Positions 60,901 to 64,000 of a stretch of 64,000 nt of DNA are shown here, one piece after another. Within the stretch, counting starts at the first letter, position 1. Every line of letters starts with the position of its first letter. The translations under genes and the position numbers were made by a program. The stretch is from Torymus aiolomorphi (Eukaryota > Arthropoda > Insecta > Hymenoptera > Torymidae). The stretch covers positions 26,766,085-26,830,084 of the forward strand of contig CM070873.1 of the NCBI GenBank assembly GCA_036365515.1, given 5' to 3'. The notes beneath the pieces are model-generated. The model was not told where the DNA came from. It saw only the letters and a list, made by a program, of their open reading frames with translations, and made no database searches.

Positions 60901-63900
60901 AAATCATAGCGCCAATCGAAAGAGCAGCGCAAAATACCCCTATATATGAATTTTGGCTCAATTTGGAGAAAAAAATTTTTCTTCGTTTATTGGGATATAA
61001 TGCGTTGAAAATCGCTCAAAAATACCAAATTTCAATTTTCTCAGCCTACTAGTCACAATACCCGACTATATCATCCTGCTCTAGTGGATGGAGTATCCTT
61101 TGGGGTCGAAGGACCTAGCGGAGATGAGCAATTTTGAAAAATGTTCTACATTTCATCGTTTATTTGGGCCAAACCGCCTTCAAATCGCTTGAAACCCCAA
61201 AATATCCATTTTTAAATCCCACCAATCACTATACGCGACTATTTTTTTCCGCTCTATCGAATGGAAAAGGTTTTAGGACCGTAGAGCCAATAGGAAAAAA
61301 ATAATTTTCAAAAATTTTGAGATATTGCAAAAATCATAGCGCCAATCGAAAGAGCAGCGCAAAATACCCCTATATATGAATTTTGGCTCAATTTGGAGAA
61401 AAAAATTTTTCTTCGTTTATTGGGATATAATGCGTTGAAAATCGCTCAAAAATACCAAATTTCAATTTTCTCAGCCTACTAGTCACAATACCCGACTATA
61501 TCATCCTGCTCTAGTGGATGGAGTATCCTTTGGGGTCGAAGGACCTAGCGGAGATGAGCAATTTTGAAAAATGTTCTACATTTCATCGTTTATTTGGGCC
61601 AAATCGACTTCAAATCGCTTGAAACCCCAAAATATCCATTTTTAAATCCCACCAATCACTATACGCGACTATTTTTTTCCGCTCTATCGAATGGAAAAGG
61701 TTTTAGGACCGTAGAGCCAATAGGTAAAAATAATTTTCAAAAATTTTGAGATATTGCAAAAATCATAGCGCCAATCGAAAGAGCAGCGCAAAATACCCCT
61801 ATATATGAATTTTGGCTCAATTTGGAGAAAAAATTTTTCTTCGTTTATTGGGATATAATGCGTTGAAAATCGCTCAAAAATACCAAATTTCAATTTTCTC
61901 AGCCTACTAGTCACAATACCCGACTATATCATCCTGCTCTAGTGGATGGAGTATCCTTTGGGGTCGAAGGACCTAGCGGAGATGAGCAATTTTGAAAAAT
62001 GTTCTACATTTCATCGTTTATTTGGGCCAAATCGACTTCAAATCGCTTGAAACCCCAAAATATCCATTTTTAAATCCCACCAATCACTATACGCGACTAT
62101 TTTTTTCCGCTCTATCGAATGGAAAAGGTTTTAGGACCGTAGAGCCAATAGGCAAAAAATAATTTTCAAAAATTTTGAGATATTGCAAAAATCATAGCGA
62201 CAATCGAAAGAGCAGCGCAAAATACCCCTATATATGAATTTTGGCTCAATTTGGAGAAAAAATTTTTCTTCGTTTATTGGGATATAATGCGTTGAAAATC
62301 GCTCAAAAATACCAAATTTCAATTTTCTCAGCCTACTAGTCACAATACCCGACTATATCATCCTGCTCTAGTGGATGGAGTATCCTTTGGGGTCGAAGGA
62401 CCTAGCGGAGATGAGCAATTTTGAAAAATGTTCTACATTTCATCGTTTATTTGGGCCAAATCGACTTCAAATCGCTTGAAACCCCAAAATATCCATTTTT
62501 AAATCCCACCAATCACTATACGCGACTATTTTTTTCCGCTCTATCGAATGGAAAAGGTTTTAGGACCGTAGAGCCAATAGGAAAAAAATAATTTTCAAAA
62601 ATTTTGAGATATTGCAAAAATCATAGCGCCAATCGAAAGAGCAGCGCAAAATACCCCTATATATGAATTTTGGCTCAATTTGGAGAAAAAATTTTTCTTC
62701 GTTTATTGGGATATAATGCGTTGAAAATCGCTCAAAAATACCAAATTTCAATTTTCTCAGCCTACTAGTCACAATACCCGACTATATCATCCTGCTCTAG
62801 TGGATGGAGTATCCTTTGGGGTCGAAGGACCTAGCGGAGATGAGCAATTTTGAAAAATGTTCTACATTTCATCGTTTATTTGGGCCAAATCGACTTCAAA
62901 TCGCTTGAAACCCCAAAATATCCATTTTTAAATCCCACCAATCACTATACGCGACTATTTTTTTCCGCTCTATCGAATGGAAAAGGTTTTAGGACCGTAG
63001 AGCCAATAGGAAAAAATAATTTTCAAAAATTTTGAGATATTGCAAAAATCATAGCGCCAATCGAAAGAGCAGCGCAAAATACCCCTATATATGAATTTTG
63101 GCTCAATTTGGAGAAAAAAATTTTTCTTCGTTTATTGGGATATAATGCGTTGAAAATCGCTCAAAAATACAAAATTTCAAATTTCAATTTTCTCAGCCTA
63201 CTAGTCACAATACCCGACTATATCATCCTGCTCTAGTGGATGGAGTATCCTTTGGGGTCGAAGGACCTAGCGGAGATGAGCAATTTTGAAAAATGTTCTA
63301 CATTTCATCGTTTATTTGGGCCAAATCGACTTCAAATCGCTTGAAACCCCAAAATATCCATTTTTAAATCCCACCAATCACTATACGCGACTATTTTTTT
63401 CCGCTCTATCGAATGGAAAAGGTTTTAGGACCGTAGAGCCAATAGGAAAAATAATTTTCAAAAATTTTGAGATATTGCAAAAATCATCGCGCCAATCGAA
63501 AGAGCAGCGCAAAATACCCCTATATATGAATTTTGGCTCAATTTGGAGAAAAAATTTTTCTTCGTTTATTGGGATATAATGCGTTGAAAATCGCTCAAAA
63601 ATACCAAATTTCAATTTTCTCAGGCTACTAGTCACAATACCCGACTATATCATCCTGCTCTGGTGGATGGAGTATCCTTTGGGGTCGAAGGACCTAGCGG
63701 AGATGAGCAATTTTGAAAAATGTTCTACATTTCATCGTTTATTTGGGCCAAATCGACTTCAAATCGCTTGAAACCCCAAAATATCCATTTTTAAATCCCA
63801 CCAATCACTATACGCGACTATTTTTTTCCGCTCTATCGAATGGAAAAGGTTTTAGGACCGTAGAGCCAATAGGAAAAAAATAATTTTCAAAAATTTTGAG

Positions 63901-64000
63901 ATATTGCAAAAATCATAGCGCCAATCGAAAGAGCAGCGCAAAATACCCCTATATATGAATTTTGGCTCAATTTGGAGAAAAAATTTTTCTTCGTTTATTG
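42963..64000 (+). repeat. satellite array, 49 head-to-tail units of ~429 bp, continuing past the window
   Basis: Landmark TTTGAAAAATGTTCTACATT recurs 49 times from 43065 to 63714 at 427-431-bp spacing. A unit runs CTACTAGTCACAATACCCGA, CTCTAGTGGATGGAGTATCC, GGACCTAGCGGAGATGAG, CCAAATCGACTTCAAATCGC, ACTATACGCGACTA, CCGCTCTATCGAATGG, CATAGCGCCAATCGAAAGAG, TTCGTTTATTGGGATATAAT. All units have the same orientation and are nearly identical (usually 1-5 differences, mainly poly-A/T length). Exceptions are near 48120 (15-bp duplication), 51210 (5 bp), 56170 (about 31 bp), 63175, and two diverged tracts at 54693-54785 and 59611-59690. Open frames of 61-76 codons on both strands (the plus one starts at TTG) repeat only because the unit does. 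AT-rich, non-coding; pericentromeric or other heterochromatic satellite is the natural reading. Confidence 0.97.

Noticed and set aside
43066..63579. Recurrent 61-76-codon open frames on both strands of the satellite, at first sight a tandem gene family
   Set aside because: They recur with the 429-bp unit, the plus-strand frame starts at TTG, indels break them in several units, and no protein family is recognisable. Identity follows from array homogenisation, including at non-coding positions.
42963..64000. CRISPR-like array
   Set aside because: The whole ~429-bp unit is repeated with no variable spacers, and the genome context is insect.

Overview
The window looks like an AT-rich, repeat-laden piece of an insect nuclear genome. 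The genes have short GT-AG introns, the coding genes are insect-type (a secreted GMC oxidoreductase, the spliceosomal factor Prp38), and non-LTR, Ty3/gypsy-like and MITE debris is everywhere. A hymenopteran is my guess, from the GMC family and the repeat style; nothing in the sequence proves it. There is no sign of bacterial organisation: no operons, CRISPR arrays or phage genes.

Layout. 1-2.3 kb: AT microsatellite mixed with a ~700-bp tandem module. 2.6-4.35 kb: a duplicated block, CT microsatellites and a CpG-rich GCC block. 4.35-12.4 kb: gene-free DNA with several palindromic MITEs and degenerate ~170-bp repeats. 12.5-18.4 kb: one intact two-exon GMC oxidoreductase gene on the minus strand, whose 3.9-kb intron holds nested transposable elements. 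19.1-20.1 kb: the 3' end of a non-LTR retrotransposon. 21.7-23.7 kb: dispersed and inverted repeats. 24.6-25.3 kb: a decayed RAD51 copy. 25.8-26.7 kb: a ~445-bp tandem duplication. 27.4-30.3 kb: a large inverted repeat with two 1,032-bp, nearly identical arms, abutting a broken gag/protease fragment at 30.3-31.3 kb. 34.7-35.8 kb: a diverged single copy of the same repeat. 36.7-37.85 kb: the intact three-exon Prp38 gene with a clear TATA/Inr promoter. 37.9-41.65 kb: possible LTR remnants and dispersed repeats. 41.7-42.0 kb: the last two exons of a MON1 (SAND) gene, frameshifted. From 42.96 kb to the end of the window: a head-to-tail satellite array of 49 repeats of ~429 bp.

Only two genes look functional, the GMC oxidoreductase and Prp38, and nothing links them. 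The rest is a history of transposition, duplication and satellite expansion. The most notable items are the large young satellite, the 1-kb-arm inverted repeat, the ~1.4-2 kb non-coding dispersed repeat family that carries its own microsatellite, and three gene fragments (RAD51, MON1, gag) stranded among repeats.
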